Shown one piece after another: positions 47,674 to 58,340 of a DNA stretch of 64,000 bases. The notes beneath the pieces were generated by a model, which saw nothing but the letters and a program-made list of their open reading frames with translations, was not told the DNA's origin and did no database searches. The position numbers and the translations under genes were made by a program. Numbering within the stretch: position 1 is the first letter of the stretch; each line of letters starts with the position of its first letter. This DNA comes from a bacterium (lineage in GTDB: Bacteria > Chloroflexota > Dormibacteria > Dormibacterales > Dormibacteraceae), in the NCBI GenBank assembly GCA_004299235.1, contig SCQL01000027.1:23353-87352 (forward strand), read 5' to 3'.

Positions 47674-48591
47674 ATGCTGCCACTACTTGCACTGATCGTC
47701 GGCCTCGGAGTCCTGATGATCTTCATCGGCCTCGCGCGGACGCCCTCCACCAACACGGCGGAGATGGTGCAGCAGCGCCTCCAGGTGTACGGCGGCGAGA
47801 AACCGCTCACCCTGGAGGAGGTCGAGCTGCAGCGGCCTTTCAGTGAGCGTTTCCTGCGCCCGGCGATCGAGCGCCTGGGCACCATGCTGTCGCGCTCCAC
47901 GCCGCAGAAGGCACGTCAGGACCTGATGAACCGGCTGGACCTGGCGGGCCGGCCCGGCAACCTCACGCCGGAGGACTTCGGCGCCGTGCGCATCGTCGCG
48001 GCCGCGGTCCTGGCCGCGCTCGGCCTGCTGCTCGGATTGCTGATGCACAACCCCGTGTCTGTCGTCATCTCGCTCGCGGTCGGGGCGGTCCTCGGCTACT
48101 ACGCCCCCGTGATGTGGTTGAAGCAGAAAGTCGACGCGAGGCGTTCGGAGATCCAGAAGGGCCTGCCGGACGCCATGGACCTGCTCGTGATCGCGGTCGA
48201 CGCCGGGCTCGGTTTCGACGCCGCCCTGGCGCGCGTCACTGACAAGTACAAGAACGCGCTCTCCGACGAGTTCGCCAAGGTGCTGCGCGAGGTGAGCCTG
48301 GGGCGCCCGCGCCTCGAGGCCATGGACGAGATGGGCCGGAGCAGCGGGGTCGAGGACCTGCACAACTTCATCCAGGCGATCATCCAGTCCGAGCAGTTCG
48401 GCACTGGAATCGGCAAGATCCTGCGCCTGCAGGCGGATGAGATGCGGCGCAAGCGCCGCCAGCGCGCACAGGAGAAGGCGGCGCAGGCGACCCTGAAGAT
48501 GATGCTGCCCATGGTCGGCTGCATCTTCCCGACGCTGTGGATCGTCCTGCTCGGGCCGGCCGCTTTGATCTTGATGGCGCCGAGGTCCTGA
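47674..48591 (+). CDS. tadC: TadC-like pilus assembly membrane protein
   Basis: A 305-residue T2SSF-domain protein, paralogous to TadB. GLPDAMDLLVIAVDAGLGFD, EVSLGRPRLEAMDEMG, FIQAIIQSEQFGTGIGKILR and a final helix ending LLGPAALILMAP match TadC. ATG 4 nt after tadB. The DUF421 open frame follows immediately. Confidence 0.93.
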   Translation: MLPLLALIVGLGVLMIFIGLARTPSTNTAEMVQQRLQVYGGEKPLTLEEVELQRPFSERFLRPAIERLGTMLSRSTPQKARQDLMNRLDLAGRPGNLTPEDFGAVRIVAAAVLAALGLLLGLLMHNPVSVVISLAVGAVLGYYAPVMWLKQKVDARRSEIQKGLPDAMDLLVIAVDAGLGFDAALARVTDKYKNALSDEFAKVLREVSLGRPRLEAMDEMGRSSGVEDLHNFIQAIIQSEQFGTGIGKILRLQADEMRRKRRQRAQEKAAQATLKMMLPMVGCIFPTLWIVLLGPAALILMAPRS

Positions 48592-48616
48592 GCGGACGGG
48601 CCAGATCCTCCCGTCG

Positions 48617-49126
48617 CTGCTACCGGCGATCCCGTGGTGGGAGCTGGGCGCCCGTGCGATCCTCATCTATGCCGCCCTCCTGATCGCGCTGCGCCTGTTC
48701 GGCAAGCGCGAGGTGGGGCAGTTCACGCTCTACGACCTGGTCTTCATCCTGCTGGTGGCCAACGCCCTCCAGCCGGCGATGACCGGGCCGGACGCCTCGG
48801 TCCTGGGAGGCGTCATCCTGATCATCGTCCTGGTCGCCACCAACGCCTTCATCGGGCGCCTCGACCGGTCGCCGCGCTTCCACCGGTTGTTCAGCTCACA
48901 ACCGGCCGTGATCGTCAAGGACGGCCGTTACCTCCCTGAGGTCATGCAGCGTGAAGGGGTGCTGCAGGAGGAGTGCGAGATGGCGATGCGCGAGCACGGA
49001 GTGGTGGATCTCAAGGAGGTCCAGCTGGCCGTGCTCGAGCCGGACGGGACCATCTCGATCGTGCCCAGCGGAACGGCGGTCCAGAGGACCAAGCACCGGG
49101 TCCGCTACCACCATCGGGCCGGCTAA
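48617..49126 (+). CDS. DUF421 (YetF-like) membrane protein, no canonical start codon
   Basis: A protein of about 169 residues. The frame includes a first helix (ARAILIYAALLIALRLFGKR), then EVGQFTLYDLVFILLVANAL, GPDASVLGGVILIIV and a cytosolic YetF-type domain (AVIVKDGRYLPEVMQREGVL, LKEVQLAVLEPDGTISIVPS). The only ATG/GTG/TTG in frame is GTG at 48713, which would remove the conserved first helix and LFGKRE motif. The frame is open back to a TGA at 48572, so a CTG (48617 or 48644) or ATC start is inferred; a base error is the alternative. Function unknown. Confidence 0.7.
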   Translation: MLPAIPWWELGARAILIYAALLIALRLFGKREVGQFTLYDLVFILLVANALQPAMTGPDASVLGGVILIIVLVATNAFIGRLDRSPRFHRLFSSQPAVIVKDGRYLPEVMQREGVLQEECEMAMREHGVVDLKEVQLAVLEPDGTISIVPSGTAVQRTKHRVRYHHRAG

Positions 49127-49866
49127 TCGGCGGCGAGGAACTCCAACGCCGCTTGCTTGAAGTCCTTCGCCACGACCGCGCTCATGTGGTCTCGTCCGGC
49201 GATCGTGACCAGGCGCGAGGTGGGGATGAGCTCCACCAGCTCGGGCGCGTTCCGGGCGATGTCGTCGTGGTCGCCGGCCACGATCAGGATCGGCGAGCGG
49301 ATGGCGGACAGCCGTGCCGGGTCGTTGTCCGGGTGCAGGCCGGTGATGCAGGCCGCCAGCGCCAGCAGGTCGTTGGCCGGCCGGGCGGAGGCGAACCGGT
49401 AGAAGGTCTGGGCGATGGGGTCGTCTGTCGGTTCGCCACGCAGGAACGCCGTCGCGATCTGCTCCGCGCTGTCGATGGCGCCGGCCGACCCGAGACCGCC
49501 CAGGACGGCTCGCCTGACGCGTTCCGGGAAATCGAGCACCGCCTGGAGGCCGATGCGCGCGCCCATCGAGTACCCGAGCAAATCGGCCACCGGAACGTCG
49601 AGATGGTCCAGCAGCCGGAGGACGTCGCCCGCCATCACGCGCACCGCATAAGCCGCGGGATCGTGCGGCTTGTCGCTGCCGCCGTGCCCGCGGCAGTCGA
49701 GCCCGATGACGCGAAAGCCGTCGCTCGTGAGGGTCTCCTGCCATCGCGTGCCGACCCAGTTCAGGCGGTAGTCCGAGGCGAAGCCGTGCACGAGGACGAT
49801 CGGCCTGCCGTTCTCCGGTCCGTGCACCTCGTAGTGGAGACGGACGCCGTCGCTGTCGAAGTCCAT
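49123..49866 (-). CDS. Alpha/beta-fold hydrolase
   Basis: A 247-residue hydrolase. The oxyanion-hole motif is LVHGFASDYR, the nucleophile elbow GYSMGARIG gives the catalytic Ser (about 96), the acid lies in AGDHDDIARN and the His in GRDHMSAV. The DCRGHGGSDKP motif is typical of esterases, lactonases and haloperoxidase-like enzymes; the substrate is unknown. Its end overlaps the DUF421 end by 4 nt (convergent). Confidence 0.9.
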   Translation of the reverse strand: MDFDSDGVRLHYEVHGPENGRPIVLVHGFASDYRLNWVGTRWQETLTSDGFRVIGLDCRGHGGSDKPHDPAAYAVRVMAGDVLRLLDHLDVPVADLLGYSMGARIGLQAVLDFPERVRRAVLGGLGSAGAIDSAEQIATAFLRGEPTDDPIAQTFYRFASARPANDLLALAACITGLHPDNDPARLSAIRSPILIVAGDHDDIARNAPELVELIPTSRLVTIAGRDHMSAVVAKDFKQAALEFLAAD

Positions 49867-49893
49867 GCCGCGCCGTTAGGCTAGTCGATCGTC

Positions 49894-50247
49894 ATGGCGG
49901 GACGGCGTGCGGTGCATGAGCGGACCGGAAAGGTGCTCGCGGAGAAGCTGGAGATGCCGCGCACCTTCATCGGTCGCGGGATCGGCCTGATGTTCCGCCG
50001 CACCCTGGAGCCGGGCCGCGGCATGTGGATCGCGCCATGCAACGGCATCCACATGATGTTCATGAGCTTTGCCATCGATGCCGTCTTCCTGGATGGCAGA
50101 GAGCGCGTCAGGAAGGTCTACCGCAACCTGCCGGCCTGGTGGGGGGTGGTGTGGCTCGAGTGGGGCGCCCACAGCGTCCTGGAGCTACCGTCCGGGTCGA
50201 CGGCGGGCATCGATCTCCAACCCGGCGACCGGGTCGTCATCGCCTGA
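49894..50247 (+). CDS. DUF192 family protein
   Basis: A 117-residue small beta-barrel protein. The family core is RTFIGRGIGLMFRRTLEPGR, GMWIAPCNGIHMMFMSFAID and VFLDGRERVRKVYRNLPAW, ending LELPSGSTAGIDLQPGD. Function is unknown. A TAGGCT hexamer lies 11 nt before the ATG. No signal peptide, so it is cytosolic here. Confidence 0.9.
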   Translation: MAGRRAVHERTGKVLAEKLEMPRTFIGRGIGLMFRRTLEPGRGMWIAPCNGIHMMFMSFAIDAVFLDGRERVRKVYRNLPAWWGVVWLEWGAHSVLELPSGSTAGIDLQPGDRVVIA

Positions 50248-50282
50248 GCTCGACTTTGTAAAGACACCGTTGACGCCGCCCG

Positions 50283-50288
50283 TAGGCT
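50283..50288 (+). promoter_or_regulatory. TAGGCT -10-like element of comF
   Basis: TAGGCT ends 6 nt before the GTG at 50295 (and 3 nt before the GTG at 50292), supporting 50295 as the start of a leaderless message. Confidence 0.45.
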
Positions 50289-50294
50289 CAGGTG

Positions 50295-50975
50295 GTGCGC
50301 TGGCCGTTCGTGGACCTGCTGCTGCCGCCCCGCTGCGGCAGCTGCCGCTCCGTCGGCTCGTGGCTGTGTCAGCGCTGCCGCGACCGCATCCGGCGGCTGG
50401 AGGAGCCGCTGTGCCGGCGGTGCGGCGCGGAGCTGGAGTCGGCCCGCAAGGACTGCGGCTGTCGGGGCCGCCTCAGGTCCCTGGCGCGACTGCGTTCCGC
50501 GGCCGCCTATGAAGGGCCGATCGAGCTGGCCGTCCGGCGGTTCAAGTACGAGGGCTGGAGGCGCCTGGCCGAGCCCCTGGCGCTGCTCATGGCCGAGCGC
50601 CTGGTGGTCGAGGGCCTGGCGGCGACCTGGGCGGTCGCGGTGCCGCTGCACCCCGGACGGCTGCGCCAGAGGGGATTCAACCAGGCTGAGCTGCTGGCTC
50701 GCGAGCTGAGGCGCAGGCTGTGCCTGACGGAGCCTCCGGGAGAGTTGGTGCGCACGCGCCCCACGCCGCCCCAGGTGGGCCACGACCGGCGATGGCGACT
50801 CGAAAACGTCCGTGACGCGTTCGCCTGGCGGGGCGACGACCTGGACAGCCGCTCGCTCCTGCTGGTCGACGACGTCGCCACGACCGGCGCCACCCTGGAG
50901 GCCTGCGCGGCGGCTTTGAGAAGCGCCGGATCGGGACCGGTGATGGGCGTCTCGGTGGCGAGGGTCGTTCTTTAG
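50295..50975 (+). CDS. comF: ComF-family phosphoribosyltransferase-like protein
   Basis: A 226-residue protein. The N-terminus holds Cys pairs (PPRCGSCRSVGSWLCQRCRD, PLCRRCGAEL) as in ComF zinc regions. The C-terminal phosphoribosyltransferase fold ends in LLVDDVATTGATLEACAAAL, the PRPP-binding loop. ComF proteins are needed for natural DNA uptake in several bacteria, through interaction with competence or replication proteins. No comEA/comEC is nearby, but a secretion ATPase gene follows 70 nt downstream. Confidence 0.9.
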   Translation: MRWPFVDLLLPPRCGSCRSVGSWLCQRCRDRIRRLEEPLCRRCGAELESARKDCGCRGRLRSLARLRSAAAYEGPIELAVRRFKYEGWRRLAEPLALLMAERLVVEGLAATWAVAVPLHPGRLRQRGFNQAELLARELRRRLCLTEPPGELVRTRPTPPQVGHDRRWRLENVRDAFAWRGDDLDSRSLLLVDDVATTGATLEACAAALRSAGSGPVMGVSVARVVL

Positions 50976-51002
50976 GCTGCAGGTGGGGGCAGGTCCGAAC
51001 GT

Positions 51003-51008
51003 TATAGT
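51003..51008 (+). promoter_or_regulatory. TATAGT -10-like element of the orphan CpaF gene
   Basis: TATAGT lies 37 nt before the ATG at 51045, leaving a short leader that contains GCGGAGG. No clear -35 is seen. Confidence 0.4.
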
Positions 51009-51044
51009 TGGTCGGTTCATCAAATCGCGAGCGGAGGCTAGCGA

Positions 51045-52181
51045 ATGGCAGTTCGGATCCCAGGCATCAACATCGATGAGTACTACCAGCAGCTGGGGCC
51101 GATCGAGCCCCTGATTCGCGACGACCGCGTGACCGAGATCATGGTCAACGGCAACGACCACGTCTACGTCGAGATGGGCGGCAAGGTGGTCCTCACCAAC
51201 ATCAAGTTCGTCGACGAGGACCAGCTCCTCAACGTGATCCAGTTCATCGTGCGCACCGTCGGCCGCCGCATCGACGAGCGCCAGCCTCTTTGTGACGCCC
51301 GCCTGGCCGACGGCTCCCGCGTCAACGCCGTCATCCGCCCGCTGGCTTTGAACGGTCCCCTGCTCACGATTCGCAAGTTCGCGCGCGATCCGTTCCAGGT
51401 CGAAGACCTCATCCGGTTCGGGAGTTGCAACGAGGCCGGGTTCGGCTTTTTGAAGGCGGCGGTCCTGGCGAAGTCCAACGTCGTCGTCTCAGGCGGCACC
51501 GGCACCGGCAAGACGACGTTCCTCAACGTGCTGTCCGGATTCATACCTGTCGAGGACCGCATCGTCACGATCGAGGATGCCGCCGAGCTCCAGCTCCACC
51601 AGGAGCACGTCTGCCGCCTGGAGACCAGGCCCAAGGATATCAACGGCGAGGGCGAGATCACCATTCAGCGGCTGGTCATCAATTCACTCCGCATGCGTCC
51701 GGAGCGAATCGTGGTCGGTGAGTGCCGTGGGGGTGAGGCGCTCGACATGCTGCAGGCCATGAACACGGGTCATGACGGCTCGATGACCACCCTGCACGCC
51801 AACAGCCCGCGCGACGCCCTGGCCCGCCTGGAGACCCTGGTGCTGATGGCCGGCGTCGATCTGCCGGTCAGGGCCATCCGCCAGCAGGTGGCTGGCGCCA
51901 TCAACCTCATCTGCCAGCTCAACCGCCTGCGCGACGGCTCGCGCAAGGTGACCGCCATCACCGAGATCGTCGGCATGGAGCAGGACGTGATCACGATGCA
52001 GGACATCTTCGTCCTGGAGCAGAAGGGTGCGACACCGGACGGCAAGGTGGTCGCGGAGTTCAGGCCGACCGGTCTGCGGCCCAAGATCCTGGACCGCATA
52101 TTCGCCCAGGGAATTCCTCTGCCCAAGGAGATCACGGCCCTCTTCCCACCGCCACCGGGCTACAAGCCGTCGGCCGTTTAG
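51045..52181 (+). CDS. Orphan CpaF/VirB11-type secretion ATPase
   Basis: A 378-residue paralog of the CpaF at 45163, lacking its first 110 residues. LGPIEPLIRDDRVTEIMVNG, Walker A SGGTGTGKTTFLN, Asp box IEDAAELQLHQEHVCRLETR, RPERIVVGECRGGEALDM and MTTLHANSPRDALARLE are present, so all catalytic boxes look intact. It is separated from the tad genes by four unrelated genes and lies after comF. It may serve a second pilus, or act as an alternate motor. GCGGAGG precedes the ATG. Confidence 0.92.
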   Translation: MAVRIPGINIDEYYQQLGPIEPLIRDDRVTEIMVNGNDHVYVEMGGKVVLTNIKFVDEDQLLNVIQFIVRTVGRRIDERQPLCDARLADGSRVNAVIRPLALNGPLLTIRKFARDPFQVEDLIRFGSCNEAGFGFLKAAVLAKSNVVVSGGTGTGKTTFLNVLSGFIPVEDRIVTIEDAAELQLHQEHVCRLETRPKDINGEGEITIQRLVINSLRMRPERIVVGECRGGEALDMLQAMNTGHDGSMTTLHANSPRDALARLETLVLMAGVDLPVRAIRQQVAGAINLICQLNRLRDGSRKVTAITEIVGMEQDVITMQDIFVLEQKGATPDGKVVAEFRPTGLRPKILDRIFAQGIPLPKEITALFPPPPGYKPSAV

Positions 52182-52209
52182 ACGGGGCTCCGGTGGGGGA
52201 TTTGAGTCA

Positions 52210-52215
52210 TATACT
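52210..52215 (+). promoter_or_regulatory. TATACT -10 element of hpf
   Basis: TATACT ends 6 nt before the GTG of hpf, inside a GAGT-CATAT-ACTC palindrome, with no ribosome site between; a leaderless message is likely. Confidence 0.5.
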
Positions 52216-52221
52216 CAGGCC

Positions 52222-52770
52222 GTGAAGGTCGTCCTGCACGACCGTACCAACGGTCTCGGGCAGGAGGTGCGCGAGAACGCGGAGCGCAAGCTGACCCGCC
52301 TTGCCCGCCACTTCGGCAAGGTGGCCGAGGCCGAGTTGGATTTCGCCGAGGAGCGCAAGCGCAGCGGTCTGGCCACGATCGTGTGCCGGATCAACGTCCA
52401 TCTCGACGGCCGCCGGTCGCCGGTGCTGTCGGCGCACGAAAGCGGCGCTGACGCGCTGTCCGCGCTCGACCTCGCCCTGGACAAGATCGATCGCCAAGTG
52501 GTCAAGCACAAGGAGAAGGTCACCCACCGCAAGCAGCCGGCGTCGCCGGTGCGCATGACCGCCCCCGAGGACAACCGCGACGAACGGAGCACGGAACCGG
52601 AGCGGATCCGCCTGAAGGTGCGCCCGATGTCGCTCGCCGAGGCCGTGGCGGAGCTCGAGTCCGACGGCCAGGCTTTCCATGTCTTCCTCGACGAGGACTC
52701 CGGCACCATCCAGATCGCGGTCCGCCGCGCCGACGGCTCCGTGGCCGTCATCGAGCCCGTCATCCCCTAG
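52222..52770 (+). CDS. hpf: Long-form ribosome hibernation promoting factor
   Basis: A 182-residue protein. The N-terminal S30AE domain (residues 1-100: GLGQEVRENAERKLTRLARH, ESGADALSALDLALDKIDRQ) blocks the decoding centre; a charged linker leads to the C-terminal dimerisation domain (RLKVRPMSLAEAVAELESDG, FHVFLDEDSG). Long HPF alone forms 100S ribosome dimers. GTG start just after TATACT. Confidence 0.93.
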   Translation: MKVVLHDRTNGLGQEVRENAERKLTRLARHFGKVAEAELDFAEERKRSGLATIVCRINVHLDGRRSPVLSAHESGADALSALDLALDKIDRQVVKHKEKVTHRKQPASPVRMTAPEDNRDERSTEPERIRLKVRPMSLAEAVAELESDGQAFHVFLDEDSGTIQIAVRRADGSVAVIEPVIP

Positions 52771-52817
52771 CCGGTACTCGCCTCCGGGGCCCGGGATTGG
52801 AGATCCGGTCCAGCGGG

Positions 52818-52823
52818 TACCCT
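52818..52823 (+). promoter_or_regulatory. TACCCT -10-like element of secA
   Basis: TACCCT ends 7 nt before the GTG of secA. A TTGGAG lies at 52797-52802, a 15 bp spacing that is shorter than usual. Confidence 0.4.
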
Positions 52824-52830
52824 TGAGTCA

Positions 52831-55474
<2,644 letters not shown>

Positions 55475-55485
<11 letters not shown>

Positions 55486-56585
55486 GCTGAACCCGAAAGA
55501 GTTACTGGCAAGGATCGTGCAGCTCAAGGAGCACCTTTGACCTGGCCGCGAAGGGCAAGCGTGCGGACGAGCTCGATGAACAGCTGGTCAGGCCCGGGGT
55601 CTGGGACGACCCTGCCGGCGCCGGGCGGATGGCGCGTGAAGCTGCCGAACACCGCCAGCTGATCGCGACCTGGGATCGCCTCGAGACGCGCGCCCGCGAC
55701 CTGATCGAGCTGGACCAGCTCGCCTCCGGAGACGCCGAGCTAGGCGCCCAGGTGGACGAGGAGGGGGCGGCCCTGGCGAGCGAGCTGCGCTCGCGCGAGC
55801 TGGACCTGCTGTTCACCGACCCGTACGCGACGCACAACGCGGTCATGACCTTATCGGTCGGACAGGGCGGGGTGGAGGCGCAGGACTGGGTCGAGATGCT
55901 GATGCGCATGTATGTGAAATGGGCGGAGCACAAGCGTTTCGAGGCCGAGATCCTCGAGACGTCGCCGGGTGAGGAGGCAGGGCTGAAGAGCGCCACGTTC
56001 ATCGTCCGGGGCCCGCGTGCGTATGGCCTGCTGCGCTCGGAGCACGGGGTGCACCGCCTCGTGCGCATCTCACCCTTCGACCAGAACCATCGCCGGCACA
56101 CCTCGTTCGCGCTGGTCGAGGTGATGCCCGAGCTCGAACGCTCGGACGAGGACGCGGTCGTGATCAACGCCCAGGACCTGCGCATCGATACGTACCGTTC
56201 GACCGGCGCCGGCGGCCAGCATGTGAACAAGACGGATTCCGCGGTTCGCATCACGCACCTGCCCACGGGCATCGTGGTCACCTGCCAGAACGAACGCTCG
56301 CAGATGAAGAACCGCGACATGGCGATGAAAGTCTTGAAAGCCCGGCTATTCCAGCGGCAGCAACAGGAAGCCGCGGCGCAGCTCGATCAGATCCGCGGCC
56401 AAGTGATGCCGGCTGAATTCGGATCTCAGATCCGAAACTACGTCCTCCAGCCGTACACCCTGGTCAAGGACGTGCGCACCGGGCTCGAGATCGGAAATAC
56501 CCAGGCCGTCCTGGACGGTGAGATAGACCCCTTCATCGAGAGCTGGCTGCGCTGGCGCCTGGACCGGAACGGGTCGTCCGGGTAG
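55475..56585 (+). CDS. prfB: Peptide chain release factor 2, programmed +1 frameshift
   Basis: Release factor for UGA and UAA, 369 residues when the frameshift is made. The first 21 codons (55475-55537) end at CTT, followed by TGA; translation resumes in the +1 frame at GAC 55539 and runs to 56585, giving LKEHL-DLAAKGKRADELDE. Stop recognition SPF lies in VRISPFDQNHRR and GGQ in STGAGGQHVNKTDSAVRI. Low RF2 favours the shift, so synthesis is autoregulated. ATG overlaps the secA end, with AGAGG 4 nt before. Confidence 0.95.
55524..55541 (+). promoter_or_regulatory. prfB programmed +1 frameshift site
   Basis: The sequence has an internal Shine-Dalgarno-like AAGGAG, a 4 nt spacer, then CTT TGA C, the same arrangement as in E. 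coli prfB where tRNA-Leu slips from CUU to UUU. Frame 2 before it and frame 0 after it are both strongly RF2-like. Confidence 0.93.
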
Positions 56586-56608
56586 CCGGCGCAAGCAACT
56601 CCAAACGC

Positions 56609-56645
56609 ACCCGTTAAACAGCTGTTTGGTGCTCTGGGAACGGGT
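56609..56645 (+). repeat. Nested inverted repeats upstream of the ftsE promoter
   Basis: ACCCGTT (56609-56615) pairs with AACGGGT (56639-56645), and the perfect palindrome AAACAGCTGTTT occupies 56616-56627. It ends 2 nt before the -35 box. It could be an operator or a weak prfB terminator. Confidence 0.5.
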
Positions 56646-56647
56646 GG

Positions 56648-56676
56648 TTGGACCAGCAAGGGGCGTGCGGTATACT
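56648..56676 (+). promoter_or_regulatory. Sigma-70-type promoter of ftsEX
   Basis: TTGGAC (56648-56653), a 17 bp spacer and TATACT (56671-56676) form the best promoter in the window. Transcription should start near 56683, giving a leader of about 54 nt before ftsE. Confidence 0.75.
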
Positions 56677-56736
56677 GCCCGCGACTTAGTCGAACGCGCC
56701 CGCCGGCGCCACACGTCGAAGCAACAAACTCAGCTT

Positions 56737-57480
56737 ATGGTTTTAACACCGGATTTCGACAATCGCCCGGTCATCAGCTTCCAGCATGTGTGGAAGACGT
56801 ATCCGACCGGAACCGAAGCCCTGCGCGATGTCAACCTGGTCGTGCCTGAAGGTGACTTCGTATTCCTCGTCGGTCCGTCGGGCGCGGGCAAATCGACACT
56901 CGTCCGCCTCCTGATCCGGGAGGAGAAACCGACCAAGGGCAAGATCTTCGTCGACGGCGTCGAGCTCGGCCGCATGAAGCGGCGGCAGCTCCCGTTTTAC
57001 CGCCGCAAGGTTGGCCTGGTCTTCCAGGATTTCAAGCTCCTGCCGAACCTGACCATCTACGAGAACGTGGCCTTCGCCCTGCGCGTGCTTGGTGAATCCG
57101 ATCACGTCGTGCTGGCGCACGTGGCCGAGGCGCTCGACACGGTCGGGCTCGCCGGGAAAGAGCAGATGTACCCCGCCACCCTGTCCGGCGGCGAGCAGCA
57201 GCGCGTCGCCATCGCACGCGCTCTCGTGCACGCGCCGCGCCTCATCATCGCTGACGAGCCGACGGGCAACCTCGACCCGGCGACGGCGTGGGAGATCATG
57301 CAGCTCTTCCTGCGCATCAACGCCCGGGGCGCCACGGTCGTGATGGCGACCCACAACCGCGAGATCGTCGACCTGCTGCGCCGGCGTGTCGTCGCCATCG
57401 ACGCCGGGCAGATCGCCAGGGACGATCGTTCAGGCCGATACCATGATGATGTTTCGAAATCTCAGATTCGCGCTCAATAG
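56737..57480 (+). CDS. ftsE: Cell division ATP-binding protein FtsE
   Basis: A 247-residue ABC ATPase that with FtsX activates wall hydrolases at the septum. Walker A is VGPSGAGKSTLVRLL, the Q-loop lies in LVFQDFKLLPNLTIYENVAF, the signature is LSGGEQQRVAIARAL, Walker B LIIADEPTGNLD and the switch His ATHNRE. The ATG at 56737 begins the conserved sequence and lies downstream of the promoter; a longer reading from 56626 would include the promoter. It overlaps ftsX. Confidence 0.95.
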   Translation: MVLTPDFDNRPVISFQHVWKTYPTGTEALRDVNLVVPEGDFVFLVGPSGAGKSTLVRLLIREEKPTKGKIFVDGVELGRMKRRQLPFYRRKVGLVFQDFKLLPNLTIYENVAFALRVLGESDHVVLAHVAEALDTVGLAGKEQMYPATLSGGEQQRVAIARALVHAPRLIIADEPTGNLDPATAWEIMQLFLRINARGATVVMATHNREIVDLLRRRVVAIDAGQIARDDRSGRYHDDVSKSQIRAQ

Positions 57481-58339
57481 CGCCTGGCAGAGCTTCTGGC
57501 GGAACCTGGCGGTCAGCCTGGCCGCGGTGCTGTCGATCACGCTCATCCTCATGCTGGCCGGCATCAACCTGCTCGTCGGCCACGCCTTCTCGCAGGTGCT
57601 CGACGGCTTCAGGGTCAAGGTCAGCGAGATCTCGATCAACGTCGCTGACGACACGCCTCTGCAAAGCGTCTATGACTTCCAAGGGGAGCTGGCCGCCGAC
57701 CCTCGGGTGGCGAGCGTGCGCTTCATCACCAAGGATGAGGCGCTGGCGAATTTCAAGTCCGACCCGAACAACATCGTGCTCTCGCAGCAGCTCGACGGCA
57801 ACCCGCTGGACGCGAAGCTCCAGGTCCGTGTCATCAAGCTCGGCGACGTGGCCGCAATCGACACGCTCGCGCGCCACTGGCCTGGCGTCGACCCGGCCGA
57901 CCCCACCAACTACCAGGGCGATTTCGTCAACCGCATGCTGCAGCTCTCCCAGTGGCTCGGCCTCGCCGGAATCGGCCTGCTGGCGATCCTCGTCGTGGTG
58001 TCGGTCGTGATCGTCATGAACACCATCCGCACCGCCGTCTATCACCGGCGCAAGGAGATCGAGGTCATGAAGCTGGTGGGGGCGACCGAGTGGTTCGTCC
58101 GCGGGCCGTTCGTGTTGGAGGGGGTGATGACCGGCCTGCTCGCGGCCGCGATCGCCCTGGCCCTGCTGGTGATCGCGTACGAGCCGGCCGTCGACCGCTT
58201 CCGCGCGGACGTCGTCTTCATCCCTCTGTCCTACGACCCTGGCTTCATCTCGAGCCTGGCCCGCGACCTGCTGCTCGGGGGCGCCTTGTTGGGTGCGCTC
58301 GGGAGCTACATCGGCGTTCGCCGCTACGTGAAGATCTGA
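57443..58339 (+). CDS. ftsX: Cell division membrane protein FtsX
   Basis: A 298-residue permease-like protein with four helices: one near residue 30 (WRNLAVSLAAVLSITLILML), a large extracellular loop (residues 55-170), and three at the end (LAGIGLLAILVVVSVVIVMN, GPFVLEGVMTGLLAAAIALA, LLLGGALLGALGSYIG). RKEIEVMKLVGAT is the family signature. The ATG at 57443 (others at 57446 and 57449) lies 38 nt before the ftsE stop. The loop should contact the following M23 hydrolase. Confidence 0.93.
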   Translation: MMMFRNLRFALNSAWQSFWRNLAVSLAAVLSITLILMLAGINLLVGHAFSQVLDGFRVKVSEISINVADDTPLQSVYDFQGELAADPRVASVRFITKDEALANFKSDPNNIVLSQQLDGNPLDAKLQVRVIKLGDVAAIDTLARHWPGVDPADPTNYQGDFVNRMLQLSQWLGLAGIGLLAILVVVSVVIVMNTIRTAVYHRRKEIEVMKLVGATEWFVRGPFVLEGVMTGLLAAAIALALLVIAYEPAVDRFRADVVFIPLSYDPGFISSLARDLLLGGALLGALGSYIGVRRYVKI

Positions 58340-58340
58340 T

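Noticed and set aside
55538..55540. TGA in prfB considered a disabling frameshift or sequencing error
   Set aside because: The stop lies in the exact CTTTGAC context with upstream AAGGAG, the known programmed frameshift.
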